Shown here in pieces: positions 7,374 through 15,995 of a stretch of 64,000 nucleotides of DNA. How positions within the stretch are numbered: the stretch's first letter is position 1; each line of letters opens with the position of its first letter. This DNA comes from Vulcanimicrobium winogradskyi. GTDB lineage: Bacteria > Vulcanimicrobiota > Vulcanimicrobiia > Vulcanimicrobiales > Vulcanimicrobiaceae. A program made the translations under genes and the position numbers. The notes under the pieces were generated by a model. It was given only the letters and a program-made list of their open reading frames with translations. It ran no database searches and had not been told where the DNA came from. The stretch is from assembly GCA_003134965.1 (NCBI GenBank), contig PLDA01000002.1, positions 248,001-312,000 of the forward strand. The letters are read 5' to 3'.

Positions 7374-8426
7374 TCAGGGTTTCAGCGTGCCGCCCGGTGC
7401 GCCTGCGGGCAACGAGAAACCCGACCGCGCGAGCGGCACGCTCTCGGGGTGCGTGACGCCCGCGTGCATGTCGTCCCAGGCGCGTTCGAGCGACTGGGTG
7501 AGGGTGCGCAGCGCGTGCGTTCCGGTGCGTTCCTCGTAGAAGCTGACCGGAAGGCCGAGTCCGGCGAGATAGCCGGCGGTCTGCTCGCCGTACTTGGTCG
7601 GAATGCTCGCGTCGTGCGCGCCGGTGACGACGTAGAGCCGCATGTCGTGCCACGCGATCGAGACCGGCCGCACGCCGCTATTGAGGATCGCGCCGGAGAT
7701 GCACAGCACGCCCGCCCAGCGGTACCCGCCGCGCGGACCGATCTTGAAGACGCTGAAGCCGCCCATCGAGTAGCCCGCCAGATACGTCCGGCCGCGGTCG
7801 GCGCCGAACGCGTCCTGCGCCGCGCCGAGCAGATCGTACACATCGGTCGCGGCCGGTTCCGCATAGTCGTAGATGCCGCGCCCGTACGGCGCGATCACGA
7901 TCGTTCCGGTGCGGTCGGCCAGCCGCCGGAGATACGGCTGCCCGAGCAGCTCCGCTTCGGTCTGCGGGTTGCCGTGCAGCACGACGGCGAGCGGCGCGCG
8001 CTGCGGCTTCGCGTTCGGCGGCACGTAGACGGCGACGAGCTGCCATGTTTTGTCGACACGCGAGGGCACGAGCACTTCGTGCAGTCCGGGCACGGCGCGC
8101 AGCGGCGCCGGCGTCCCCGAGGCGAGCTGGTCGACCGCCTCCATGTCGAGCTTCGTGATCGACGCGACGGTCTCGGCCCAATCGGCCGGCGCGTAGTGCT
8201 CCGGCGCCGGCGTCTGCTGCAGTTCCAGGTCGTCGAACAGACGCCGGTGGAAGTCGGCCGCGACGTCGACACCGAGCTCGGCCTCTACCTTCGCGCGCGC
8301 CGCTTCGTAGCGCTGCACGGCTTCGATGATCGACCGCGACGGGACGAAGCCATCCCCGGCCGCGGGCGCCGCGAGCAGGCAATGCCACGAGAATGCCGCG
8401 AGCGCGGCCGCCGTCCAGCGCATCAT
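7374..8426 (-). CDS. Secreted alpha/beta hydrolase (esterase, PHB-depolymerase-like)
   Basis: 350 residues with a signal peptide (1-24). The alpha/beta-hydrolase core shows an HG oxyanion motif at 151-152, the nucleophile elbow GYSMGG (Ser220) at 218-223, a probable acid in TGAHDASIP and a histidine in GTHALR near the C terminus. This layout is common to feruloyl-esterase and PHB-depolymerase-like enzymes that act outside the cytoplasm. The N-terminal 110 residues are helical and not part of the catalytic fold. Substrate is not predictable; an extracellular polyester would fit a PHA-producing cell but is speculative. The small secreted-protein gene follows after 17 bases. Confidence 0.8.
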   Translation of the reverse strand: MMRWTAAALAAFSWHCLLAAPAAGDGFVPSRSIIEAVQRYEAARAKVEAELGVDVAADFHRRLFDDLELQQTPAPEHYAPADWAETVASITKLDMEAVDQLASGTPAPLRAVPGLHEVLVPSRVDKTWQLVAVYVPPNAKPQRAPLAVVLHGNPQTEAELLGQPYLRRLADRTGTIVIAPYGRGIYDYAEPAATDVYDLLGAAQDAFGADRGRTYLAGYSMGGFSVFKIGPRGGYRWAGVLCISGAILNSGVRPVSIAWHDMRLYVVTGAHDASIPTKYGEQTAGYLAGLGLPVSFYEERTGTHALRTLTQSLERAWDDMHAGVTHPESVPLARSGFSLPAGAPGGTLKP

Positions 8427-8519
8427 CGCGACTCCACTCTACGCCTCCCCGGCCGCTCGCGCCAGGGCCGATCGCGTTGCCGCGGCGGTACCGCGGCACA
8501 ATCGGCGAACGTCCCGCTT

Positions 8520-8996
8520 GTGCATCCCGAGGCCCAACGTCTGATCGCCGCGTACCGGCTGCAGCCGCATCCCGAAGGCGGCTGGTATCGCGAGACGTAC
8601 CGCAGCGCCGAACGCGTGACGACCTCGCGCGGAACCGTGCGCAGCGCGACGACGTCGATCTACTTTCTGCTCACCGACGCCGGGTTCTCGGCGTTCCACC
8701 GGCTCTCGTCCGACGAAACGTGGCACTTCTACGGCGGCGACCCGGTCACGGTCGAACTCATCGCCGCCAGCGGCGTCCACGAATCGCGCCTGCTCGGCGG
8801 CGACGATACGCTCCAGACCACGATCGTCGCCGGCGCGTATTTCGCCGCGCACGTCGACGCAGCGGACGGCTATGCATTCGTCGGCTGCGACGTCGCGCCG
8901 GGGTTCGAGTTCGCCGACTTCCACCTGACGACGCGCTCGATGCTGACCGCGGCGTATCCGCACCTCGGGCCGCTGATCGCGCGCTACACGCGCTAG
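8520..8996 (+). CDS. Cupin_5 (DUF985) family protein
   Basis: From a GTG at 8520 (VHPEAQRLI) the 158-residue product shows the family pattern QPHPEGGWYRET near the N terminus, a TSIYFLL strand, then FHRLSSDETWHFYGGDP and a C-terminal FADFHL segment. Cupin_5 proteins are small beta-barrel, probably metal-binding proteins of uncertain function, some sugar- or ester-related. The start fits the usual family N terminus; no Shine-Dalgarno is seen. It is divergent from the esterase gene, and its 3' end nearly abuts the convergent carboxylase gene. Confidence 0.8.
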   Translation: MHPEAQRLIAAYRLQPHPEGGWYRETYRSAERVTTSRGTVRSATTSIYFLLTDAGFSAFHRLSSDETWHFYGGDPVTVELIAASGVHESRLLGGDDTLQTTIVAGAYFAAHVDAADGYAFVGCDVAPGFEFADFHLTTRSMLTAAYPHLGPLIARYTR

Positions 8997-9003
8997 CGCA
9001 AAC

Positions 9004-10851
9004 TCACCACGTGTCGATCGACGGGCGTTTCTTGCCCGCGCGCGGCGGGGGCGCGGGGACGGCGCGCAATCCGCGCACGATCCAGTCGCGCGTATCGCGC
9101 GGATCGATCACGGCGTCGAGCTCGACCATCGAGGCGACGTTGAGCGCCTTGCCCTGGGCGTACGCCTTGGCGAGCAGCGTGTCGAACAGCTGCTGCCGTT
9201 CGTCCGGATCGGCGACCGCTCCGAGCTCCTTGCGGAAACCCAGGCGCACCGCGCCTTCCAGACCCATCGGTCCGAACTCGCCGGTCGGCCATGCGACGCT
9301 GAAGAACGGCTCGTGCAGGCTCCCCGCGCCCATCGCTTGCGCGCCGAGGCCATAGCCCTTGCGCAGCGCGACGAAAAAGAACGGCACGGTCATGCTCGCC
9401 GCGGTCACGAACATCCGGCTGACGCGCCGTACCTGGCCGGTGCGTTCGGCATCGGGTCCGACCATGAACCCCGGCGTGTCGCACAGCGAGACCATCGGCA
9501 GATCGAACGCGTCGCATAGCTGCATGAAGCGCGACGCTTTGTCGGCACCGGGTGCGTCGATCGCCCCGCCGAGGTGCAGCGCGTTGTTGGCGATGAGCCC
9601 GAGCGGGCGTCCTTCGATGCGGATCAGCGCCGTGATCATCCCAGGCGCGTAGGCGGCTCTCAGCTCGAGCACCGAGCCGGTATCCGCCAGCAGCGACACG
9701 GCGCCGCGCACGTCGTAGACGCGCATGCGGTTTTCGGGGACCACGCCGCGCAGCTCGCGCTGATCCGCGCACGCCCACTCAGCGAGGGGACCCTGAAAGT
9801 ACGACAGGTAGCTTCGGGCCGTTACGGTCGCCTCGGCTTCGTCCTCGACGACGACGTCGACGACGCCGTTCGGCGCTTGATCGGAGATCGGTCCGATCTG
9901 CTCGGGAAGAAACGTGCCGAGGCCGCCGCCCTCGATCATCGCCGGCCCGCCCATCCCGATGTTGGCGCCGCGGGTCGCGATGATGACGTCGGAACAGCCC
10001 AGAAACGCGGCGTTCCCGGCGAAGCAGTAGCCGGCGACGACGCCGACCACCGGAACCAGACCGCTCAAGCGCGCGTAGCTCGCGAACGACGGAACGGCGA
10101 GGCCCGAACCCATGTCGACGTCGGTGTCGCCCGGCCGCCCGCCGCCGCCTTCGGCGAACATCACCAGCGGCACCCGCCACTTCTCGGCGAGGTTGAGCAT
10201 CCGGTCGGTCTTGAGGTGGTTGAAGTAGCCTTGCGTCCCGGCCAGCACGGTGTAGTCGTACGCCAGCGCGACGCAGCGCGAGCGTTCGTCGCCGAAGACG
10301 TCACCGTTGACGTGACCGATCCCCGTGATCAGCCCGTCGGCGGGACTGATCTTCGCGAGCTCGTCCATCCCGCGCCGGCGCCGCTGCGCGGCGAGCGCGA
10401 ACTCGCCGTACTCGAGAAAGTCGCCGCCGTCGAAGAGCTGCGCCAGGTTCTCGCGCGCCGTGCGCAGACCGCGCTCGCGCCGCTTCGCGACCGCGTCCGG
10501 TCGCGCTGCATCGTGCAGCGCGCCGCGTCGCGCGAAGAGCTCCGCCAAGTCGGCGCGCGTATCGTCCGAACCGGCGTGCTCGCCGCCGGCCGCCGGATCG
10601 TCGTCGACGTCGGCCGGCTCGATGAAGAGTACCGCGTCGCCGGCTGCGACGACCGCGCCGGGCTCCACGGCGATCCGGCGCACCACGCCGGACACCTCAG
10701 CAGCGATCACGTGCTCCATCTTCATCGACTCCAGCACGGCGACGCCCGCGCCGGCACGTATCTTCTCACCGACTCCAGCGTCGACGCTCACCACGCGCCC
10801 GGCAATCGGCGCGACCACCGCAACGGTGCCGACGGGAGGCCTCACGCTCAT
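9004..10851 (-). CDS. Acyl-CoA carboxylase: biotinyl domain fused to carboxyltransferase
   Basis: 615 residues. Residues 1-78 form a biotinyl/lipoyl hammerhead with the biotinylation motif ESMKMEH (Lys44). After an acidic linker comes a full carboxyltransferase pair (about 100-600) of the propionyl/methylcrotonyl/acyl-CoA carboxylase beta type, with LAYDYTVLAGTQG, GGGGRPGD, GYCFAGNAAFLG and CDTPGFMVG. It should transfer CO2 from biotin to an acyl-CoA. In most bacteria the carrier is fused to the biotin carboxylase, not to the carboxyltransferase, and no biotin carboxylase gene is nearby. It is divergent from the GNAT gene with under 50 bases between starts, so promoters must overlap. Confidence 0.88.
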   Translation of the reverse strand: MSVRPPVGTVAVVAPIAGRVVSVDAGVGEKIRAGAGVAVLESMKMEHVIAAEVSGVVRRIAVEPGAVVAAGDAVLFIEPADVDDDPAAGGEHAGSDDTRADLAELFARRGALHDAARPDAVAKRRERGLRTARENLAQLFDGGDFLEYGEFALAAQRRRRGMDELAKISPADGLITGIGHVNGDVFGDERSRCVALAYDYTVLAGTQGYFNHLKTDRMLNLAEKWRVPLVMFAEGGGGRPGDTDVDMGSGLAVPSFASYARLSGLVPVVGVVAGYCFAGNAAFLGCSDVIIATRGANIGMGGPAMIEGGGLGTFLPEQIGPISDQAPNGVVDVVVEDEAEATVTARSYLSYFQGPLAEWACADQRELRGVVPENRMRVYDVRGAVSLLADTGSVLELRAAYAPGMITALIRIEGRPLGLIANNALHLGGAIDAPGADKASRFMQLCDAFDLPMVSLCDTPGFMVGPDAERTGQVRRVSRMFVTAASMTVPFFFVALRKGYGLGAQAMGAGSLHEPFFSVAWPTGEFGPMGLEGAVRLGFRKELGAVADPDERQQLFDTLLAKAYAQGKALNVASMVELDAVIDPRDTRDWIVRGLRAVPAPPPRAGKKRPSIDTW

Positions 10852-10898
10852 ATCGCGTCAGCTAGGTTGGAGTGCTCCGCTCCGTGAATCCTCCCGGG

Positions 10899-11372
10899 AT
10901 GCTCGTACGGCCGATCGCACCGTCGGATGAAGCCGCGTACCTCGCGATCCTCGAAACGACGAGCGCGGAGGACCGCTATTGCCGGTTTTTCCACGCCGTC
11001 GACCATTTCGATCCGAACGAGGTACGGCACTTCGTCGAGGAGCGCTCCGACATGATCGGCATGATCGCGTTCGAAGGCGCGGCGCCGCTCGGGGCCGCGC
11101 ACGCCGCGCTCTTGGACGAGCGGACCGCGGAGCTCGCGATCGTCGTTGCGCGCGGCGAGCGCCATCACGGCGTCGGCGCCGCGATGCTCGAGGCGCTGAT
11201 CGTCGAGTTGAAACGACGGCGCTATCAGCGCCTGATCGCGTGCGCGCTGCGCGAGAACACGCCGTTCGGAACGCTCGCGAAGCACGCGGGTTTCACCATC
11301 GAAAAGGCCGACGGCGGCACGGTCCGCTGGGTGCTCTCGCTGAGCTCTCACGAACCGGCGCCGTCGCCGTGA
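10899..11372 (+). CDS. GNAT family N-acetyltransferase (first gene of the PHA operon)
   Basis: 157 residues from ATG at 10899, where the fold begins as MLVRPIAPSDEAAY; an upstream start at 10872 would add nine residues. The acetyl-CoA loop region reads ARGERHHGVGAAMLEALI, a slightly divergent form of the GNAT Q/RxxGxG/A signature. It resembles the GNAT domain of protein-lysine acetyltransferases such as Pat in its N-terminal half. Its stop overlaps the GTG of the following hydrolase (GTGA), so it is translationally coupled to the PHA genes. If it modifies the acyl-CoA ligase downstream, it would be a local regulator; this is inference. Confidence 0.75.
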   Translation: MLVRPIAPSDEAAYLAILETTSAEDRYCRFFHAVDHFDPNEVRHFVEERSDMIGMIAFEGAAPLGAAHAALLDERTAELAIVVARGERHHGVGAAMLEALIVELKRRRYQRLIACALRENTPFGTLAKHAGFTIEKADGGTVRWVLSLSSHEPAPSP

Positions 11373-12289
11373 CGGCGACGCACGGCGCCGCGGCGTTCGC
11401 GCCGGCGAACGGCATCCGGCTCTGCTACGACACGTTCGGCGATCCGGCGCATCCGCCGATGGTGCTCATCATGGGGCTCGGCATGCAGATGCTCTGCTGG
11501 GACGACGATTTCTGCGAGTTGCTCGCGGCGCGCGGCTTCCGGGTGATCCGTTTCGACAACCGCGACATGGGGAAGTCGACCACGTTCCTGAACGCGCGCA
11601 CGCCGAGCATCGCCGAACTCATCCTCTCGCAAGCGACGCGGCTGCGGTTTCGCGTTCCGTACACGCTGCGCGACATGGCGGCCGACACCGCCGGACTGAT
11701 GGACGCGCTCGGAATCGCGAGCGCGCACCTGGTCGGCGCGTCGATGGGCGGGATGATCGCGCAGGAGTTCGCGATCGGATATCCCGGCCGCGTGCGGAGC
11801 CTGACCTCGCTGATGTCGTCGACCGGCGACCCGAAGCTGCCACAAGCGCAGCCGAAAGCGATGGCGGCCCTTGCCAAGAAGACGCCGCTCGACCGGGCCG
11901 GCTTCATTCACCGCTACGTCGAGATGTGGTCCGTGATCGCAGGCGACGGATTTCCCTTCGACCCCGAGCGCATGGCGCGGCAAGGCGCCGCGAGCTACGA
12001 CCGCGGGATCAACCCGCCTGGCGTCGCCCGGCAGTTGCTGGCGATCATCGCCTCCGGAAACCGCAAGAAAGCCCTGCGCGAGCTGCGGGTGCCGACGCTC
12101 GTCATCCACGGCACCCGCGATCCGCTCATCCCCTTCGCGGCGGGGCCCGACACCGCGGGCGCGATCCCGGGCGCCGCCCTGCTCGCGATCGACGGCATGG
12201 GACACTGGATGCCGCGCGAAGTGTGGCCACGGATCGTCGACGCGATCGCCCGGCACGCCTCCGCGTCCGAACCTCGACGAGACCCGTGA
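11369..12289 (+). CDS. Alpha/beta hydrolase
   Basis: 306 residues from the GTG that overlaps the preceding stop. It has GLGMQ near 36-40 as oxyanion region, the elbow GASMGG (Ser125) at 123-128, and HGTRDPLIP and GMGHWMP near the C terminus supplying Asp and His. This is a classic alpha/beta-hydrolase-1 protein of the kind that includes epoxide hydrolases, lactonases and intracellular PHA depolymerase-like enzymes. Position between a GNAT and an acyl-CoA ligase in a PHA operon favours a thioesterase or oligomer hydrolase role, which is only inferred. Confidence 0.8.
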   Translation: MTATHGAAAFAPANGIRLCYDTFGDPAHPPMVLIMGLGMQMLCWDDDFCELLAARGFRVIRFDNRDMGKSTTFLNARTPSIAELILSQATRLRFRVPYTLRDMAADTAGLMDALGIASAHLVGASMGGMIAQEFAIGYPGRVRSLTSLMSSTGDPKLPQAQPKAMAALAKKTPLDRAGFIHRYVEMWSVIAGDGFPFDPERMARQGAASYDRGINPPGVARQLLAIIASGNRKKALRELRVPTLVIHGTRDPLIPFAAGPDTAGAIPGAALLAIDGMGHWMPREVWPRIVDAIARHASASEPRRDP

Positions 12290-12303
12290 ACGGAGCAGTA
12301 CCG

Positions 12304-13998
12304 ATGTCCGAGACCCCCTGGATCGCATCGTATCCCGCGCCGGCGCGCTGGGACGCACCACTAGACCTGGGCCCGGTCCAGGCGCTCCTGGACGACGCCG
12401 CCGAGCGCTTCGGCGACCGGCCCGCAGTCGAGTTCATGGGGAAACGCGCGACGTACGGGCAGCTGCACGCCCTCGCGAACCGGGCCGCCAAAGGCTTCCA
12501 GCAGCTCGGCGTCGGCCCGGGAGTCCACGTCGGTCTGTACCTGCCCAACACGCCGCACTACCTAGTCGCCTTCTTCGGCGTGCTCAAGGCCGGCGGAACC
12601 GTCGTGAACTACTCGCCGCTCGACGCGGCGCAGGTCCTCGCGCACAAGGTCGTCGACAGCGAGACCTCGGTGCTGGTCACGCTCGACGTTCCGACGCTGC
12701 TGCCGCAGATGGAAGCGCTGCTCGGCACGGGCCGGTTCACGACGCTGGTCGTCGGCGGGCTCGCCGATCTGGCGGCCTTCCCCGCGTACGCCGATGTCGG
12801 CACCGGCGGTGCGGTGTCGCAGGAAGGGCGCGTGCCGTTCCAGGCGCTGCTCGCGAACGACGGCGCGTACCAGCCGCATCCGATCGGCGATCCAAGCGCG
12901 ACGATCGCGGTGCTGCAGTACACCGGTGGAACGACGGGTCTTCCCAAAGGCGCGATGCTCACGCACGCCAACCTCACCGCCGCGACCAGCCAGTTCATGG
13001 AGACGACGAAGGTCGAGCCGCCGGTGCTCGTCCCCGGCGAGGAGCGGACGCTGTTGGTGCTGCCGCTCTTCCACATCTACTCGCTCACCGCGTGCATGCT
13101 GCTGTGCGTCCGGCTCGGCGCGGAGATGATCTTGCACACGCGCTTCGACCTCGAGGCCGTGGTGAACGACCTCGCGGCGAAGCACGTCACGATCTTCTTG
13201 GGCGTGCCCACGATGTTCACGGCGCTGCTCGCGTATCCAGGTCTCGCCGAGCTCGATCTGACCTCGATGAAGTACGCCGGTTCGGGCGGCGCGCCGCTCC
13301 CGCTCGAGGTGCAGCACCGCTTTCGCGCGGTGACCGGCTGCGAGCTCAACGAAGGCTGGGGGATGACGGAGACGTCGCCGTCGGGGACGTTCTACCCGAT
13401 GCACGGGAAGCGTAAGGCCGGCTCGTGCGGGATCCCCGTCCCGCAAGCGATGCTGAAGTTTGCGAGCGTCACCGATCCGGCCACGTACGTGCCGCTCGGC
13501 GAACGCGGCGAGATCTGCATCAAAGGCCCCAACGTGATGAAGGGCTACTGGCACAACCCGCAGGCGACCGCGGACGTGATGACGGCCGACGGTTTCTTGC
13601 GGACCGGCGACGTCGCGTACATGGACGCCGACGGGTACGTCTTCATCGTCGACCGCATCAAGGACATGCTCCTGTGCGGAGGCTACAACGTCTACCCGCG
13701 CAATATCGAAGAGGCGATCTACACGCATCCCGGCGTCGCCGAGGTCTCCGTGATCGGCATCCCCGACGAGTACCGCGGACAGTCGCCGAAAGCGTTCATC
13801 GCGCTGCGGAGCGGCGCCGCGCCGTTCACCATCGACGAGCTCAAAGAGTTCCTCAAAGACAAGCTCGGCAAGCACGAGATGGTGCAGGTGATCGAGTTCC
13901 GCGAGTCGCTGCCGAAGACCGCGGTCGGCAAGATCCTCAAAACGGCGCTCTACGAAGAAGAGGCGCAGCGGCGAGCCGCCGCGACCGCGGGGGTCTAA
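12304..13998 (+). CDS. Long-chain fatty acid--CoA ligase (AMP-forming)
   Basis: 564 residues; ATG is preceded by CGGAG. The adenylate-forming signature YTGGTTGLPKGA, the GWGMTETSP motif, FLRTGDVAYMD and the C-terminal PKTAVGKILK lysine segment are all intact. It resembles FadD-type ligases (MSETPWIASYPAPARWD start, PLFHIY motif). It should activate a fatty or hydroxy-fatty acid to its CoA ester for PHA synthesis or storage-lipid turnover. One base separates it from the phaE-like gene, so ligase and PHA synthase are made together. Confidence 0.9.
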   Translation: MSETPWIASYPAPARWDAPLDLGPVQALLDDAAERFGDRPAVEFMGKRATYGQLHALANRAAKGFQQLGVGPGVHVGLYLPNTPHYLVAFFGVLKAGGTVVNYSPLDAAQVLAHKVVDSETSVLVTLDVPTLLPQMEALLGTGRFTTLVVGGLADLAAFPAYADVGTGGAVSQEGRVPFQALLANDGAYQPHPIGDPSATIAVLQYTGGTTGLPKGAMLTHANLTAATSQFMETTKVEPPVLVPGEERTLLVLPLFHIYSLTACMLLCVRLGAEMILHTRFDLEAVVNDLAAKHVTIFLGVPTMFTALLAYPGLAELDLTSMKYAGSGGAPLPLEVQHRFRAVTGCELNEGWGMTETSPSGTFYPMHGKRKAGSCGIPVPQAMLKFASVTDPATYVPLGERGEICIKGPNVMKGYWHNPQATADVMTADGFLRTGDVAYMDADGYVFIVDRIKDMLLCGGYNVYPRNIEEAIYTHPGVAEVSVIGIPDEYRGQSPKAFIALRSGAAPFTIDELKEFLKDKLGKHEMVQVIEFRESLPKTAVGKILKTALYEEEAQRRAAATAGV

Positions 13999-13999
13999 G

Positions 14000-14389
14000 A
14001 TGGCGGACAAGGACAAGGACCCACTCGCCTCGTGGCGCGATCTCCTCTCGCAGTGGGAGCAGAACGTCAACGCGATCGCGAACCGGACGATGGGCTCCGA
14101 CGAGTACAGCAGTTCGATGAACGGCGCGATGGGCGCGACGCTCAAGATGCAGGAGACGATGCGCCAGTTCATGGCGGCGTATCTCGCCACAGCGAACCTG
14201 CCGAGCCGCACCGAAGTCCTCGGCATCGCCGAACGCATCGGCGGCGTCGAGGCGCGGCTCGACCGGATCGCCGTCCTGCTCGAACGGATCGCGGCGAAGG
14301 AGCCCGGTCAGGCGACCGCACCGCCTGCGGTGTCACGGCCACGTCCGCCGCGCACCAAGAGCCCGCCGAGCACCGAGCCTTCGACGTGA
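14000..14389 (+). CDS. phaE: PhaE/PhaR-like accessory subunit of PHA synthase
   Basis: 129 residues, charged and helical, with a WRDLLSQWEQNVN start, a Met/Gln-rich middle (about 45-65) and a coiled-coil stretch ending near residue 100, followed by a Pro-rich tail. Class III and IV PHA synthases need such a poorly conserved partner (PhaE or PhaR) encoded directly before phaC. Here its stop overlaps the GTG of phaC (GTGA). Short length is closer to PhaR than to the roughly 350-residue PhaE. Assignment rests mainly on gene position and helix pattern. Confidence 0.72.
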   Translation: MADKDKDPLASWRDLLSQWEQNVNAIANRTMGSDEYSSSMNGAMGATLKMQETMRQFMAAYLATANLPSRTEVLGIAERIGGVEARLDRIAVLLERIAAKEPGQATAPPAVSRPRPPRTKSPPSTEPST

Positions 14390-15444
14390 GCGCGACCGCC
14401 GACCGCATCCAAAATGAGGTCGAGCGCGCGATCCAGCGCAGCATCAAAGGTCTTGAGTACTTCTCCTCGCCCGCGCCGGTGGTCGGTCACACGCCCAAGG
14501 ACGTCGTCTTCGAGCGCGGGACGCTGCACCTGTACCATTACCGGCCGGTCGCCGACGAGATCTACCGCATTCCGATCCTGATCGTGATGGCGACCAGCAA
14601 CCGCGGCTACATCCTCGACCTGGCACCGGGGCAGAGCTTCGTCGAGTACATGATCGGCCGAGGCTACGACGTGTACCTCATCGACTGGAGCCCGCCGACC
14701 GCAGCCGACAGCGAGCTGCGCTTCGAGGACTACACGCTGCGCTTCATCCCCGAGTGCGTGCAGCGCGTGCGCGATGATAGCGGCGAGAGCGACGTCACCG
14801 TCATCGGTTACTGCATGGGCGGCGTGCTCTCGGTGATGTGGGCCGCGCTGCACCCGGACGACCAGCCCGCGAACCTCGTTTGCTTCACGACGCCGATCGA
14901 CTTCAGCCGGATGGAGCTTTTCGCGAAGTGGTCGGACCGCCGGTATTTCGACGTCGACAAACTCGTCGACTCGACCGGCAACGTCCCCTCCGAGCTGATC
15001 TTCACCGGGTTCGAGATGCTGCGCCCGGCGACGCGCATCGCCGGCCAGATTACGCTCTGGGAGAACATGTGGGACGAGTCGTTCGTCCGCTCGTTCCGCG
15101 CGTTCGAGCGCTGGTCGACCGACACGCTGCCGCTCGCCGGCGAGTACTTCCGCGAGACGATCAAAGAACTGATCTGGGAGAACCGGTTGCACAAGAACGA
15201 ACTGGTGATCGGCGGCCGCCGCGCCGACCTGCGGTCGATCACCGCACCGCTGCTGCACGCGATGGCGGAGCACGACCATATCGTCCCGTACGCGGCAGCG
15301 AAGCCGCTGATCGACCACGTCGGATCGGCTGACAAAGAAGAGATCGTCTTGAAAGGCGGGCACGTCAGCCTGGTCGCCGGACCGAACGCGGTGAAGCGGC
15401 TGTGGCCACGGCTCGATGCGTGGCTCGGAGTGCGTTCGGTATGA
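14386..15444 (+). CDS. phaC: Class III/IV poly(3-hydroxyalkanoate) synthase catalytic subunit
   Basis: 352 residues from GTG, matching the approximately 355-residue length of class III/IV PhaC. The lipase-like box is GYCMGG with catalytic Cys143; the acid is Asp297 (AEHDHIVP) and the base His326 (KGGHVS). YLIDWSPP and GYILDLAPGQSFVEY are also typical. It polymerises (R)-3-hydroxyacyl-CoA to PHA on the granule surface, with the partner encoded just upstream. Its stop overlaps the next GNAT gene (ATGA). Confidence 0.93.
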   Translation: MSATADRIQNEVERAIQRSIKGLEYFSSPAPVVGHTPKDVVFERGTLHLYHYRPVADEIYRIPILIVMATSNRGYILDLAPGQSFVEYMIGRGYDVYLIDWSPPTAADSELRFEDYTLRFIPECVQRVRDDSGESDVTVIGYCMGGVLSVMWAALHPDDQPANLVCFTTPIDFSRMELFAKWSDRRYFDVDKLVDSTGNVPSELIFTGFEMLRPATRIAGQITLWENMWDESFVRSFRAFERWSTDTLPLAGEYFRETIKELIWENRLHKNELVIGGRRADLRSITAPLLHAMAEHDHIVPYAAAKPLIDHVGSADKEEIVLKGGHVSLVAGPNAVKRLWPRLDAWLGVRSV

Positions 15445-15995
15445 CCGGGATCGAGGTGCGTTACATGCGCGCCGGCGACGAGCCGGCCGTGCTCGCGTTC
15501 GCGCGCGAGCTGCCGCCGCACGACCTGCTCTTCCTGCCGCGCGACATCACGCAGCCAAAGGTGCTGGACGCCTGGATGCACGAGATCGAGCGCGGCAGGC
15601 TGACGAGCTTGCTGGCGTTCCGCGGCGCGGAGGTCGTCGGCTGCGCGACGCTCGTGCGCGATCCGCTCTCGTGGTCTCCGCACGTCGGCGAGCTACGCGT
15701 CGTCGTCGCGCGCACGGTGCGCGGTCAAGGCTTGGGCCGCATGCTCAGCGAGGACGTGGGCCGCCTGGCGGTCGAGACGGGGATCGAGAAGCTGGTCGCG
15801 CACATGACCCCCGACCAGACCGGCGCGGTCACCGTGTTTGAGACGATGGGATACCGCGCCGAAGCGCTGCTGCGCGACCACGTCAAAGACGGCGCGGGCG
15901 TCACTCACGACCTGGTGATCTTGAGCCTCGACGTCGCGCGGTTCCGTGCGCGCGCTGCGGCATACGGCCTCGGCACGCTCGAGGCGAGCTCATGA
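15441..15995 (+). CDS. GNAT family N-acetyltransferase in PHA operon
   Basis: 184 residues from the ATG that overlaps the phaC stop. A GNAT core is visible: GELRVVVARTVRGQGLGRML contains the R-G-x-G-x-G acetyl-CoA loop near residues 90-105, followed by AVTVFETMGYR. It is the second GNAT gene in the operon and belongs to a different subgroup from the first. Substrate unknown. Co-translation with PhaC suggests a role in PHA metabolism or its control. Confidence 0.78.
   Translation: MTGIEVRYMRAGDEPAVLAFARELPPHDLLFLPRDITQPKVLDAWMHEIERGRLTSLLAFRGAEVVGCATLVRDPLSWSPHVGELRVVVARTVRGQGLGRMLSEDVGRLAVETGIEKLVAHMTPDQTGAVTVFETMGYRAEALLRDHVKDGAGVTHDLVILSLDVARFRARAAAYGLGTLEASS

Noticed and set aside
9574..10887. 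Plus-strand open frame opposite the carboxyltransferase
   Set aside because: Arg-rich shadow; the minus strand has conserved biotinyl and carboxyltransferase motifs.
14308..15363. Minus-strand open frame opposite phaC
   Set aside because: Antisense shadow of a gene with complete catalytic residues.
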